From assembly GCA_029204225.1 (NCBI GenBank), contig MU831892.1, positions 34,179 through 98,178 on the forward strand: DNA of 64,000 nt. Reading direction: 5' to 3'. Position numbers and translations under genes: made by a program. Of this stretch, positions 23,089 through 34,115 are shown piece after piece. Each line of letters opens with the position of its first letter. Positions within the stretch are counted from its first letter, which is position 1. The notes beneath the pieces were generated by a model, which was not told where the DNA came from, made no database searches, and worked only from the letters and a program-made list of their open reading frames with translations. This DNA is from Diphasiastrum complanatum. Lineage: Eukaryota > Streptophyta > Lycopodiopsida > Lycopodiales > Lycopodiaceae.

Positions 23089-23310
23089 CTGCAAAAAGCG
23101 TAACATCATCGTCCAAACTGGAAAAATTAATGAGCAAATGAGTTGTCACTGTCTAAAGTAAAGCGCGCGCAGGAAGGAGCAGGATCCATCGTAGACCTGC
23201 AAACAAAACTGTGGATCGGGATCACAAAATGGAGGAAAAGAAGAAGAAGAGCAGAAGGAATCCATCGCCAAATAAAATGGCGCTGCGAGAAAAACTCGAA
23301 TCAGGGATTA
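23089..23310 (-). other. Probable 5'-UTR exon of the Lunapark-like gene
   Basis: This minus-strand, pyrimidine-rich, GC-richer block stands out from AT-rich flanks and follows a G-box by about 20-50 bases. It contains a short upstream frame (23265-23146). The transcription start was not determined, and a second acceptor-like TTTGTTTGCAG near 23195 leaves alternative splicing possible. Confidence 0.4.
23146..23265 (-). CDS. Upstream ORF (39 codons) in the LNP leader
   Basis: ATG at 23265 opens a 39-codon frame (MDSFCSSSSFPPFC...) that stops at TGA 23148-23146, upstream of the main ATG. No homology is recognised. It could damp translation of the main frame, but it may be removed by splicing. 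Confidence 0.25.
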   Translation of the reverse strand: MDSFCSSSSFPPFCDPDPQFCLQVYDGSCSFLRALYFRQ

Positions 23311-23329
23311 GGAAGACCAACCATCCTCC

Positions 23330-23335
23330 CACGTG
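23330..23335 (-). promoter_or_regulatory. G-box (CACGTG) in the LNP promoter
   Basis: CACGTG within GACACGTGGGA lies just upstream of the probable 5'-UTR exon. G-boxes bind bZIP and bHLH factors in plants. No clear TATA box is seen at the usual distance. Confidence 0.4.
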
Positions 23336-23340
23336 TCACC

Positions 23341-24436
23341 TGTCTCACGAAACACACTCAAAATAGATCTTAAATTATTAAACTCATTAATTAAATTCTT
23401 TTTGCCTTTTTAACTTCCTGTTTTTCTTTTTCTTTTTCTTTTTTTTTTGCAAAGTTAATAATATCAAACATTAAACTATAAGTTTTTATTTTCAAATAAT
23501 TTGTTTTTTTTAAGATTTTAAAAATAACTAGTTTGACTCTAGGCTAAATTTAATACATTCATTTCAGTGGCCCATAAATATAAAATTTTAACAAAGTGCA
23601 TGCCATTTTATTTTATTTTAATTACAAAAATCATATGAATATTTTTATATATGATTATACATTCACCCTAATTTTTTGACTTTTCTAAAAATTGTCAAAA
23701 ATTTTAAAATCCTGCATCTCAATTTAATTGCCGACAAAATATTACAAATTTACATTATTAACTAAGTCATTGACATAATAAAGTTATGTAACCTTATCAG
23801 CTTTATATGAATCTACCTACTTTACTACACATAAATTTCTTGCATTTTAAAAGTTTGAATCACTTAAAATCCTAATGAAAAAGGATAAATTTATTATCAG
23901 ACTTTGTATAAAAATTTGAGCCTTCTTGAAAGACTTTGTTTTTAGCCTTCTCCATATAGAATCGTGGGCTTTCGGCCCATAAATTGTTAAAAAGCCTACA
24001 AAAAAAAAATTGATAGGTTTTTTGTTAGATTAAGAAAAAAGTTTTCTGCAAGCACTGGGTTGGTCAATGGAGTTTCAAAGAAAGTCAATGTTAAAGAATG
24101 AATTGTGAAGACAACCTCAACTTTTGAGACTTGGACCTTAACGGAGGGCTCACCTACGCAACATGAAAGTGAACGTGCATTTATGGCAAGAAGTTGCAAA
24201 AATTAGATCATGTTTGATTCACTAACATTTGTAGATGTAGCATGTAATTATTACATGTCGGCACGGAGAAATCTAAATGCAGCTCATGCAGTTCTTTGCA
24301 TGTGGAATAAAAAACATACATTAATATTCTTTACAGCATGGTGTGAGGCAACTGCAATCCACATGGGCAAATGAAACTGCACGACTTCGTTTAAGGCATT
24401 TGTCCAAAAAATGAATTATATGAAAGATCGAGTGGG
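23341..24436. other. AT-rich intergenic DNA
   Basis: It starts with homopolymer-rich upstream sequence of the Lunapark gene and continues AT-rich. No coding frame, LTR or RNA gene is recognised. Confidence 0.4.
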
Positions 24437-24554
24437 GTGGAAGGCCTAGGTCCGCCGAGGGCCTTCCTTGGAAGGAGGGCCCTTGCCCGAGGACGGGAGC
24501 CCGAGGGCAGGGCCCCAATCTGCATGGAAGGCCCAAGGCCCGTGGGCCTTCCAC
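24437..24554. repeat. GC-rich foldback element (118 bp)
   Basis: Inverted ends GTGGAAGGCC / GGCCTTCCAC enclose further GGCCTTCC/GGAAGG repeats. The block is strongly GC-rich in AT-rich surroundings. No target-site duplication is evident and there is no coding. Confidence 0.5.
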
Positions 24555-24759
24555 GACGTAATGCCATATCTAAAAAAAATTCTCTCATAAATTCTAGATA
24601 GAATCGCTAATGCTTTCACTCAAGAATGAGAATTTTGGACAAAACGAGTGGTTATTTCACTTGCAAGCAAATTCCACCTTTGGAGGTACATCCAAAATAC
24701 AAAGAAAAATTGAAGACTTGGCATGACGACATCGTGAATGTTTTGAATATTCTAAATAA

Positions 24760-25320
24760 CAATTATGATTATGCTCATTTATGAAAAACGATCATAAAAT
24801 TATAAGTATTTTCAAATCATGAAAATCATTATTGTATTCAATTGCAAAATTGTGAGTAGTCAATCATGAGCCTTGTATATTCTGAAACTATGAATATTGA
24901 ATCATGACATCTTTTTATTGTGCAATTATGAATAATGAATATCGACTTTTCTAAATACTCAAATTATAAGTAGTAAATTGTGACTTTTCTTTTTATTGAA
25001 TGTGAATTTTATTATTTATATTGAATTATGAAATTAGTGAATACTGAATCATAATATTTGTGATTATTTTCATAAATATCTGTGATCGAATTTGTTAAAA
25101 CATACTGTAATATTGTGAGTATGCACTATGAAATCATGAGTATTACATCGTAAAATTTACTGCCACTTTTGTGAGCATTTATTAAAAACATTTATATTGA
25201 GATATAAAACCACAAATACTTAATAATATGACTTGTTATTACTTTTGTGAAAATGGACCATGATTGGCATTATCCAAATTATCAAATTGTCAATATTGAA
25301 TTCTAAATTTTTTGACAGTT
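24760..25320. repeat. Degenerate minisatellite-like AT-rich repeats
   Basis: About eight or more imperfect units of roughly 25-40 bases built on phrases like ATTGTGAGTA and TATTGAATCATGA occur through this stretch. Unit boundaries are blurred. No coding frame is present. Confidence 0.4.
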
Positions 25321-25889
25321 CAAATCTCAAAGTGAGAAAAAAAAAATTTCAATCGCTAAACAACATTATAAAGTTAAAAAATGACTAAATACTCATCCAT
25401 TCTTACCAAAGGTCGTTCCTCGTGTCAAATATTTAGAAATCTCAAAACACCACAGTAATGGCAAGGCCTTTTTGGTATGCCACCTAGGCTGTGGTCGCCC
25501 TCTCTTGGTAGGTGCTATCGTTCATTATCATTATTGTTGTTGTTGCTACTGACACTTACTTGCCTTTTGTGTTTGCAGCTTTAGCATGAGCTTTCTAATG
25601 GATAAATGCTTTTCTTGTGTATCCTCTGCAAGGAATCGAAGCCCTCGTTTTGGCGTTATGCACCAAGGTCCAATCTCATCTACTTGTGTGCCAAATCATG
25701 TCATTATTCTATCAACTAACGTGAATGTTGGTAACATGGCTTCACGTGCTTGTGTTCATGATCATGGACACTTCGCTTTGCTTCCCAATGAAGATAGGCA
25801 AGATGACAATGACGAAATTTTTGATCTCAGGATAAAACCTTGAAGTCACAAGAGAAAGCTATCACAGATTAGGAAGCATGAAGTTAGCT
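25321..25889 (+). other. Unassigned stretch with an 85-codon frame (25586-25843)
   Basis: A plus-strand frame preceded by an acceptor-like TTTGTGTTTGCAG encodes MSFLMDKCFSCVSSARNR... with several Cys and His and an acidic end (EDRQDDNDEIFDL). I recognise no family. It could be an exon or chance; it abuts an LTR to the right. Confidence 0.2.
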
Positions 25890-25996
25890 TGTTGATAAGC
25901 ACTATCAATCATTCACCATAAGCAATCACCATCAGAAGGAGGAAGAACACACCATCACACTATTACATTGAATCATGAAGAGAGAAACTAGTAGTT

Positions 25997-26082
<86 letters not shown>

Positions 26083-26180
26083 TAGTAGTTGACTATAGAC
26101 TAGCCTACAACCACTTATAGCTGGTAACAGCTGTCAACAGTAAATCGTAAATAGTAATAAGCTTATCATTGGTTCTAACA
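25890..26180 (-). repeat. Copia 3' LTR (minus), interrupted by (AT)n(GA)n
   Basis: On the minus strand it starts TGTTAGAACC after a purine tract (GAGGGAGAG, about 26181-26189) and ends GCTTATCAACA. The inside holds (AT)n 26000-26049 and (GA)n 26050-26079. These are flanked by a duplicated GAGAAACTAGTAGTTGACTA phrase (about 25982 and 26077). Confidence 0.55.
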
Positions 26181-26189
26181 CTCTCCCTC

Positions 26190-26690
26190 AATGATAAAAT
26201 TACACTCTTCTATTCTTAATAAAGTACGAAACTTTTCAAATTTACATCTACCTGATAACTTAGTAAAAATATCTGCCACTTAATCTTCAGATCTACAAAA
26301 ACAAGATCAATGGCTCCATTAAGAATTTTCTCTCGAACAAAGTGATAATGTATTTCGATGTGCTTAGTTCAAGCATGTAGAACTGGATTTTTGGCAAGGC
26401 TAGAAGGTCAATCAGGATGAGTAGGAGTAATATTAACTCCAACACTCTCCCTTAAGCTTACTACTACAAATCTTAAATTAAATTGAGATTTAACATACCT
26501 ACCAAAGTAGAATGTTTATCTTTTGACAATGGTTTTGTAGAATATCAGCCAACATATTGTCGGTATGACAATAACTTAGTAAACGTCTTTATTCTGAACT
26601 TTCTCTCTAAGAAAATGAAATTGAACTTCTATATGTTTAGTTCTAGTACGAGTTCGTGGGTTTAGAGATAGAGCTATAGCCGGAGAAGGA
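26190..26690 (-). pseudogene. Two fused copia RNase H C-terminal fragments
   Basis: Minus-strand reading gives the copia end motif twice in succession: TKHIEIHYHFVREKILNGAI at about 26290-26380 and TKHIEVQFHFLRKKVQNKD near 26590-26660. Both are broken by stops. The copy next to the purine tract and LTR is the natural 3' end; the other is a second truncated end joined to it. Confidence 0.6.
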
Positions 26691-27340
26691 GCGTATAGCT
26701 TTTTAGATGGGTTTAGTGGCTATAACCAGGTGCAAATTGCCCCAGATGATCAGCACAAAACTATATTCTCTACTGAGTGAGAAACGTATGCCTATAGAGT
26801 GATGCCATGTGGATTGTGTAACGCTCCCAGCACCTTCCAACGAGTGATGAGCTATGCCTTCAAAGATTTTCTATGAAAATTCCTTGAGATTTTCATGGAT
26901 GACTTGTGTGTCCATTCCTCTAGAGCCCAACATCTAGCTTGATTAGAAAAAGTGTTCATTATTTGGCATATCTCTGAACCCAGCCAAATGCCAATTTCTA
27001 GTCACGCACGACATAGTGCTAGGCCACATAGTTTCGAAGCATGGTATCGCTACCGACGTTGAAAAGATCCGCATAATACTTGCTTTGCCAGAACCAAGAA
27101 CCGTACATGAAGTATACATCTTTATAGGGCATTGTAACTATTATCGAAGGTTTATTCTGAATTTTGCCAAGCTGGCCCATTTGATTTACCAAATGACCAT
27201 CCAACTTGAATGGGCAGTTGAAGGCACTAAGGCTTTTCACAAACTCAAGAAGGCCTTAGTAACCGCTCCAATTCTTTGACCCCCTATTTGGACCATAGAA
27301 TTCCATGTTTTGCTAGTTATTGTTTCAAGAAGAAGAGAGA
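26691..27340 (+). pseudogene. Ty3/gypsy reverse transcriptase fragment
   Basis: Plus-strand fragments read FLDGFSGYNQVQIAPDDQHK, VMPCGLCNAPSTFQRVMSYA, EIFMDDLCVHSS, then LGHIVSKHGIATDVEKIRII and GHCNYYRRFI. These are consecutive RT blocks followed by the connection domain, with frameshifts near 26880 and 26990 and several stops. The YxDD box reads FMDD. The LGHIVSKHGIATD signature also occurs at 61400 (minus), so both belong to one gypsy lineage. The fragment is cut at about 27340 by copia sequence in the opposite direction. Confidence 0.75.
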
Positions 27341-27341
27341 T

Positions 27342-28126
27342 CAAGGTGAGAAACAAGCCAATCCATGTGGTGAATAAGGTGTTGTAGTCTGCCTCTTGCA
27401 AGGTGAGAAACAAGCCAATCCATGTGGTGAATAAGGTGTTGTAGTCTGCCTCTTGATCCCTTGATCTTTGCAAAAATCAATAAATTCTGTCGAAAAGTAC
27501 TCACCACCTCCATCAGATCTCAAAGTCTTGATGCAACATCCTGTTTGCTTTTCAACTAATGCTTTGAATTCCCTACACTTAGCAAAAGCATCTGATTTCT
27601 TGCTTATGAAATAAATCCAAATGCATTTGCTATAATCATCAATAAAGGTAATAATGTAATAGCAGCCACTAAGAGATCTAGTCTCCATTGGTCCAAATAG
27701 ATCATTGTGGACAAGATCTAGAATACCACTGGCTCTTTTTGCTCCATTTTTGGGAAACCTCTCTCTGTTTTGTTTTCCCAGAATGCAACCTTCACAGATT
27801 TTTCCTTCAAAAGAAATATCAAGCAATCCAATAACTAGATTACCTCTTTTGAGAATCTGTAAACTTTGAGCACTAATGTGACCAAATCATTGATTCCACA
27901 GATCACTTTGACTATCAACAGTGCTTACCATAGCTTGAGAAAAGGATCTCGAATTCAATTTGTAGAGCCGATTCATGTTGACTCTAGCTCTTGTAGCAAT
28001 CACTTTGTAGTGATTCTTGATGTCCTTGACAAGACATTTGTCACTATCAAACTCAACCTTGAGTTGTTGATCAGCCATTGTCCCAACTGATAATAGATTA
28101 TTAGCCAAACAAGGTATATATTGCAT
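27342..28126 (-). pseudogene. Copia protease-end/integrase fragment with internal 57-bp duplication
   Basis: Minus-strand frames read PCLANNLLSVGTMADQQLKV, then GAG-pre-integrase GKICEGCILGKQNRERFP. Integrase core ITFIDDYSKCIWIYFISKKS and LRSDGGGEYFSTEFIDFC follow, with the first two catalytic Asp visible. Beyond them a 57-base segment is present twice in tandem (27342-27398, 27399-27455). It keeps frame but replaces the region of the third catalytic residue. The fragment ends at 27341 against the gypsy RT remnant. Confidence 0.75.
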
Positions 28127-28465
28127 ATTTCTTATCTACTTTATCATCTCGTTGACTAGACTGGTACCACTCCGAATCCTTTCACATGTAGCAATTGTAT
28201 TTTGTCAGCTTTTGGGAAAAGTGCAATAACTTTTGCATCTCTTATCCAAATGCCCTACAAATTGGTGCAAATCAAAGTTAAAACAAAGCTCTACAAGCTT
28301 ATTAAATCAAATTAGAAATGAAAGATGAAATTGGATGTCAAAAATTGGTCTGAGCAGACCTGAAAATTTCAAACTCAAAAAATTAACAAAAAGAAAGCTA
28401 CAAATGCAATAAACGTATCAAATCTAATGAAATTCACATAGAATCATCATGAATCTAGGATCTAT
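28127..28465 (-). other. Copia leader/gag region, collapsed
   Basis: Between the PBS at 28477-28466 and the protease fragment only about 340 bases remain, with no recognisable gag. The element has lost gag by deletion. Confidence 0.4.
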
Positions 28466-28477
28466 GCTTTGATACCA
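28466..28477 (-). other. Primer-binding site (minus, TGGTATCAAAGC)
   Basis: One mismatch to TGGTATCAGAGC. It precedes, on the minus strand, the copia remnant ending at 27342. Confidence 0.6.
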
Positions 28478-28980
28478 AGAAATTTCATGTGCCAACTCCC
28501 AAACTAATAGCAATTACAATAGAAGTTAAGCTAATAGCAAGAAAAGTACAAGACCATCAAGATAGCATATCCATAGAAAGCTAGAAACAATGAGATATGA
28601 ATGGAATCACATTAGCAATGAAATAAAGAGTACAATCAATGAACATTAAGCATGAATTCATGTGGATAGGGCACATGAGACCTAACAATGGTGATCTCTA
28701 TGGCTCACATGAACAAGGAAGCTAGAAGCTCTCACTTGCAAATGAGCCAAAAGATTCACAAAATGATGTCTCTTGCCTAGTTTTGAACAGTGCTCTTACT
28801 TAACTTAACTTGACTATCTTGAGGGATAGTTAGCCCTTATTAAGTATTATTGAAACTACATTGGGCCCTTATTGGCCTGCTATCCTTATTAGTTACTTTG
28901 AAGGGCCTAAAGAGTGAACCGCCTTGTTCTTAAGGCTAATAGCTCCTTTTGGGCCTACGAAGCTTACAATGGATATTTTG
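28478..28980 (-). repeat. Probable 5' LTR of the minus-strand copia remnant
   Basis: The region immediately upstream (minus) of the PBS is non-coding and LTR-like. Only the PBS-side boundary is supported; the outer end is a guess. Confidence 0.35.
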
Positions 28981-29856
28981 ATGATGCATTGATAGCACTG
29001 ATGTACCAGTATTACATGACACAAGCACGTATATCAAGGATTTGGTGAAGATATTAATGCTAGAGCATGCTAGATTGATTTCTACCCAAAAATCGAGTTT
29101 CTTGCATATCTAGATTGGATCTTTTGTAGATCAAAACTCATTTTTTGATGAATTTTGATTTCACACCACATTTACTAGGAATAGCCAATTTTGGATATTA
29201 GATAGGTCTCACTTGAGGCTACAAGATTCTATATCAAGTTTTAGGTAATTGCATGTAGAATTTGAAATATTCAATTTTTTGTGATTTTGTCAAAACACTA
29301 ATTTTGATTGGATCTCTATTTTGTGAGGTTACTGAACTTCATTAGAGTGTGTTTCAATATTAGGAAGTGGCAAGAGTCATTAGATTGAGGATAGATCATA
29401 GGTTGATCAATATTTCTACATTCTATGTGTTGATTTTATAGATAATCATCTCACATAACTAGTAACTACCAGCTAGTAGTTACGAACCGTGAAATGTAAT
29501 CAGTAATTAGAATTTGGTAACTACTAACTTCCAAGTGGCAAGTAGTCTGAGCTACAAACCTGGTGGGGGCAGGTCTCAAGATGTCCAGGGTGGAGTGGAA
29601 GTTCAAAGTTCAAAGTTTTGAATTGGAAATTTTAGGAAACTTAATCTAGGCTTGAGCGAAACTTCTAACTAATAAGCTCAAGCCTCATATAAATGTTTAT
29701 TTTACTCTACAGTTTGGAATCCGGATTTATCATTGATTATACATGTGCTAGAAGAGAATTGAGAGGTTCCATATCTTTGAGATTTCTTTTTGGAGACTGT
29801 TGTATTTCAAAAGAGTGCTTTGTGCATTGGTGAAGAGAAGATCAGGTCATTGCAAC
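28981..29856. other. Spacer before a plus-strand copia element
   Basis: No gene is recognised. The last part probably includes LTR or leader sequence of the copia element whose gag starts at 29857, but no PBS was found. Confidence 0.35.
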
Positions 29857-32800
29857 ATGGCTAAATCAAGTGGATACATGTCGGAATGCAATGATAGGCT
29901 TACCTCATGAAACTATTCATTGTGGAAAGTGAGGATGAAATCACTTCTCTAGGTGAATGATGTTTTGGATATGGTTGTAGGTTTGGAGGAGAGGCCAGCA
30001 ACACAAGAAGAACAAATGAGGTATGACAAGAGGGCCAAAAGAGCTCTACACATGATCAAGGTGAATGTTACCAATGAGCTTCTCAAGGAAGTTGGTAAGA
30101 GTACTTCATCAAAGGATGCTTGGGATTCATTAAAGAAGCTTTATGAATCCAAGTCTACATCTAGAGTGCTGACTCTAAGAAGGCAAATCTTTTAATATTT
30201 GCAAAATAATGAAGAAAGTCCTAATATTTTGGCTTTGAGAGTGAAGGCTTTGAATGATGAGTTAGCTTGCGTTGATGAGAGAATTAAGGCCCAATTTGAT
30301 TGATCTTCAAGAGACCTTGATCAATGAAGAATATAAGCTTCAAGAAAGAGGTTTATCTTCATCAACATCTCAAGTTGGAGAGGAGGCTATGTTCATCAAG
30401 GAAAAATCTAAGGCCAAAGGCAAAAGTAAGTGGTCTAAAGGGCAAGATCGAGGGGAGGCTTCTTCAAATTGAAAAAAGAAAGATAGATCGTAGTTCAAGT
30501 GCTTATATTGTGGCATCAAAGGACACTTTGCAAGTGAGCGTGATGAAGATGGTTTGGATGTTCAAAATTCAAATGATGATGCTTTTGTGATGTGTTCATG
30601 TATGCTTGCTAATGATGGAGATTGATAGTGGAGCAAGCTCACACATGACTTTTCACATAGAGTACTTCACTTCTTTGTTGGCATATGAAGATGACAAGAA
30701 GGTGATCTACATGGCCAATGATGGTGAGTATGCAATCAAAGGGATTGGCACTGCTAAGTAAAGGTCTCAAAGTTGAGTTTGATGGAAATCAAAAGGAAGG
30801 ATATCTTTGATTGCAAAAGGTAAAAGGCAAGGGAAGTTGTTCAAACTAGATGCTTGTGTTATTGCTAACCAAGTTGGATTCGTGGCAAGTGAGCAAATTC
30901 CTATTCAAGAGATTTGACATAGAAGGATGGGGCACCTCAACTTCAAGTTGTTGGAGGTAATGGCTAAGAAGCAAGTTGTGATTGGTCTTCCTAAATCCTT
31001 AAGTGGCATCGATCATGTTTGTGAGTCTTGTGCTTTGTCAAAGTCACATAGACTACCTTATTCTAGATCCACAAAGCCTTTTTAAATTGTACATTCAAAT
31101 ATTCATGGAATTACTACAATTAGCAATAGTGGAGCTAAGATGTATTTAACTTTCATTGATGATTTTAATAGATTTTGTTGGATCTATCTACTAAAGAGCA
31201 AGGATGAAGTGTATGATGTCTTTGTTGAGCTCAAGAATGCAAGGGAGAACCAATTTTCCACAAGGATTAAGTGCTTAAGGAGTGACAATGGTGGAGAGTA
31301 CATATCTACCAAGTTCAAGGCTTTTTGTGATGAGCATGGGATCAAGAGGGAGTATACAACACTAAGGACCCCACAACAAAATGGAGTGGCCGAGAGGAAG
31401 AATGCCAAAGCCATGAGGTTAAGTGCTAACCTTGATAAGCCATTTTGGGATCAAGCTTTATTGTGTGCTAATTTTTTGTGCAATAGGTGGCCGAGTGCTA
31501 TTTAGGATGGCAAGACACCTTTTCAGATGCTATTCAAGAGGAGGCCGAGTGTCAACTTTCTTAAACTTTTGGATGCACATGATATGTCAACATAACTCTT
31601 GATGATAGGACCAAGGAGGATCTATCTTCAAGGAAAGGGTTGGATATAGTGAAGTGAGTAAAGCCTACAAGGTTTACATTCTTTCTACTAATAAGGTGAT
31701 TATTGGTAGAGATGTCATTTTTTATGAGGAAAACATTCCAAAATTATCTTCAAGCATTATTGATGGTGATGTGGATGGATCTAACATTCTTGATGTTGAT
31801 GTAAAGGATCCTACTTTAGATGGTGATGATGATGGACCTTCATCAAGTCAAAAGCCAAGGAGAACATCAAGGGAAAGAAAAATGCCTTCAAGGCTCACGT
31901 ATGATGAGAAAGGTAAGCAAGTTGTTGGAGGTACACACTTTGCTTTCCTAACCTCTTTTTATAAACCTACATGTGTAGATGAAGCAAGGAACAAAGAGGA
32001 GTGAATCCACACAATGGATCTTGAGTATCAGGCTCTTATGAAAAATGAAACATGGAGATTGGTGGAGTTACCTAAGGACAAGAAAGCTATTGGATGCAAA
32101 TGGATCTTCAAGGTGAAGACAAACCAAGATGGATCTATCAACAAGTACAAGACAAGGTTAGTGGCAAAAGGATATGCTCAACAACTAGGGATTGACTATG
32201 ATGAGACCTTTGCACCCATGGCAAAGATGGTAAGCATTCGGGTCATCATTTCACTTGCTACACTTTATGGATGGGATCTATGGCAATTGGATATTACAAA
32301 TGCTTTTTTGAATGGTATTTTTGAGGTGGAAGTGTACATGGAGCAACTTGAGAACTACATTTCACCTACAAAGCCAAATCATGTGTGTTTTCTACAAAAG
32401 AGCTTATATGGCCTTAAGCAAGCACCAAGGAGTTGGTATCCTAAAAGCTTAACACTTTTTACTCTCTCAAGGCTTTGTTATGAGTGAGTATGATCATTCA
32501 GTTTATTATAGGTTTGCTGGAAATGATGTTACCATTTTGCTAATCTATGTGGATGATATCATCTTGAGTGGTGGAGACAATCAAGATGTGGAGGATATCA
32601 AGAGTGCTCTTAGGAAGGAATTTGAGGTGCATGATCTTGGTAATTTGCATTACATTTTAGGAATAGAAGTGATTAGGTCTTTTCAATCTACTTTTATTTG
32701 TCAAGAGAAGTATGCTAATTCTATTCTAGAAAGATTTCATATGGTAGATGCAAAATCTTATGACACAACTATGGAGACAAATGTAAAGCTAAGTATAAGA

Positions 32801-33030
32801 GGTAATGAAAGATCCTTCAAGGACATTACTCTCTATAGGAAGCTACTTGGTTCATTCGTCTATCTAACCATCACAAGATCAAATCTAAGCTATTGTATTG
32901 GTAGATTGAGCCAATTCATGCAAGATCCTAGTGAGGAGCATTGGAAGGTAGGGAAACAAGTTTTGAGGTACATCATTGGAACTCGAGATTTTGGCATATT
33001 GTATGAGGCACAATTAGAAAACTTTGTGTT
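29857..33030 (+). pseudogene. Ty1/copia gag-pol, degenerate and truncated
   Basis: Domains occur in copia order. Gag starts MAKSSGYMS and has a UBN2-type part at 29950-30290 (KRALHMIKVNVTNELLKEVG). A zinc knuckle near 30500 has its last Cys replaced by Arg. Protease has DSGASSHMT at about 30623. The GAG-pre-integrase HxxxCxxC block is near 30920-31070. The integrase core at 31140-31505 includes FIDDFNRFCWIYLL, LRSDNGGEYISTKF and PQQNGVAERKN. RT spans 32014-32990, with the YVDD box in LLIYVDDIILS near 32545. RNase H breaks off at about 33030, where palindrome-rich DNA begins. Stops and shifts occur near 29913, 29952, 30195, 30301, 31083, 31505, 32004 and 32487. It cannot encode a working polyprotein. 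Confidence 0.9.
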
Positions 33031-33387
33031 TATCCATGCAGAGTATCCACGCGACACCCGACACTTAGTCGATTTTTTGAAATTTTGTTTGCGTGGAACA
33101 TCCACGCCAAAAAAAATTTGAATACGCTTCCGGCCAGTCCACCGGTGTTTTTCTGACACAGCGCCAAAAAATTTATGCGCATGGATTATCCACGCCAAAT
33201 TGAATTTTAAAAATTTTGGCAACTATTTGGGAGGGAAGCTTGGCGACGCCCAAAGGCAATTTTTGCGTGGATAATCCACGTGTGGATTATCCACGCAAAT
33301 TTCAGTTTGTATAGCTTCTTCATCGGACCGGACCGGACGTTAAAGATATCCACACATGGATATTCTCTATGTGGATTATCCACGCGG
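33031..33387. repeat. Array of GTGGATTATCCAC-type palindromes
   Basis: Seven inverted-repeat motifs lie within about 350 bases: 33044-33053 (half), 33091-33107, 33179-33195, 33265-33280, 33281-33297, 33346-33363 and 33371-33386. They share GCGTGGATTATCCACGC-like cores. Such spaced motifs are typical of the subterminal regions of CACTA and similar DNA transposons, where transposase subunits bind. The array begins where the copia RNase H frame is broken. No terminal inverted repeat was recognised. Confidence 0.55.
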
Positions 33388-33587
33388 TTTTTTTTTTTTG
33401 CATGTTCATAATGAAATGAAATTAGTTAAGTAAATATTTTTCTAAAGTGAATTATATTATGATGAAGTTATATATTTTCTTTTCTAAAGTAAATTATATT
33501 ATGATGAGGATTTTTTTTTTTTGCATGTTGATAATGAAATGGAATTAGTTAAATGAATATTTTTCTAGAGTGAATTATATATCATGA
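33388..33587. repeat. About 80-bp direct repeat
   Basis: T-run, GCATGTT[C/G]ATAATGAAATG, and TTTTTCTA[A/G]AGTGAATTATAT occur at 33388-33474 and again at 33510-33587. Confidence 0.6.
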
Positions 33588-34103
33588 TGTTCCTAGATGA
33601 TTGGGATTTTTTATGAGGTTGGCCACCTACTTTTGTAAGACAATTGACTCGAGCTACCAAGAGGGTAATTATGCATGATCTAAGGCTTTGATAGCCAGGT
33701 TTAGAGTCTACCCTAATGGCACTCTACCCTAATATCATATCTGAGATCATTTGATATGGATTGAGAGCTCATTTTGTACATACTTTGAGAGATTATCAAG
33801 AGATGGTGATTTTGGCAAGTTTGCTCTTTAATGAGGAATTGATGAATGATGAATGATGAATGTGATGTTTTTTGTGTCTAATGAATATATCTGGATTTGA
33901 ACAAAGTACTATATTTTTCACGTGTGTGACAGGATGTGAGGATCAATTATTTCTTGATTGTGATGTTCAAAAGCTCTTGCCAATTAGATGCGAAATAGGT
34001 TGAATTGTGTGCTAGTTTTCTATCTATTAGATATAAGTGAAACCTTTGATGCTTTTTCAATGTTTTAGTATCCAGCTGAGGTTCATAACCTCTGATTTTA
34101 ACA
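33588..34103 (+). repeat. Copia-type 5' LTR (about 516 bp)
   Basis: The candidate start is TGTTCCTAG and the end is GATTTTAACA, directly followed by a perfect PBS. TGTT/AACA ends agree with the family. The left end is less certain than the right. Confidence 0.55.
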
Positions 34104-34115
34104 TGGTATCAGAGC
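34104..34115 (+). other. Primer-binding site (perfect TGGTATCAGAGC)
   Basis: An exact initiator tRNA-Met-type PBS abutting the LTR end AACA. Confidence 0.85.

Noticed and set aside
25586..25843. 85-codon frame as a host gene exon
   Set aside because: An acceptor-like site precedes it, but there is no recognisable family, no partner exon and an LTR directly adjoining. Kept only as a low-confidence note.
33031..33387. Palindrome array considered as a CRISPR array
   Set aside because: Spacing is irregular, repeats are only 13-18 bases and palindromic, there are no unique equal-length spacers, and the context is a plant nuclear transposon.
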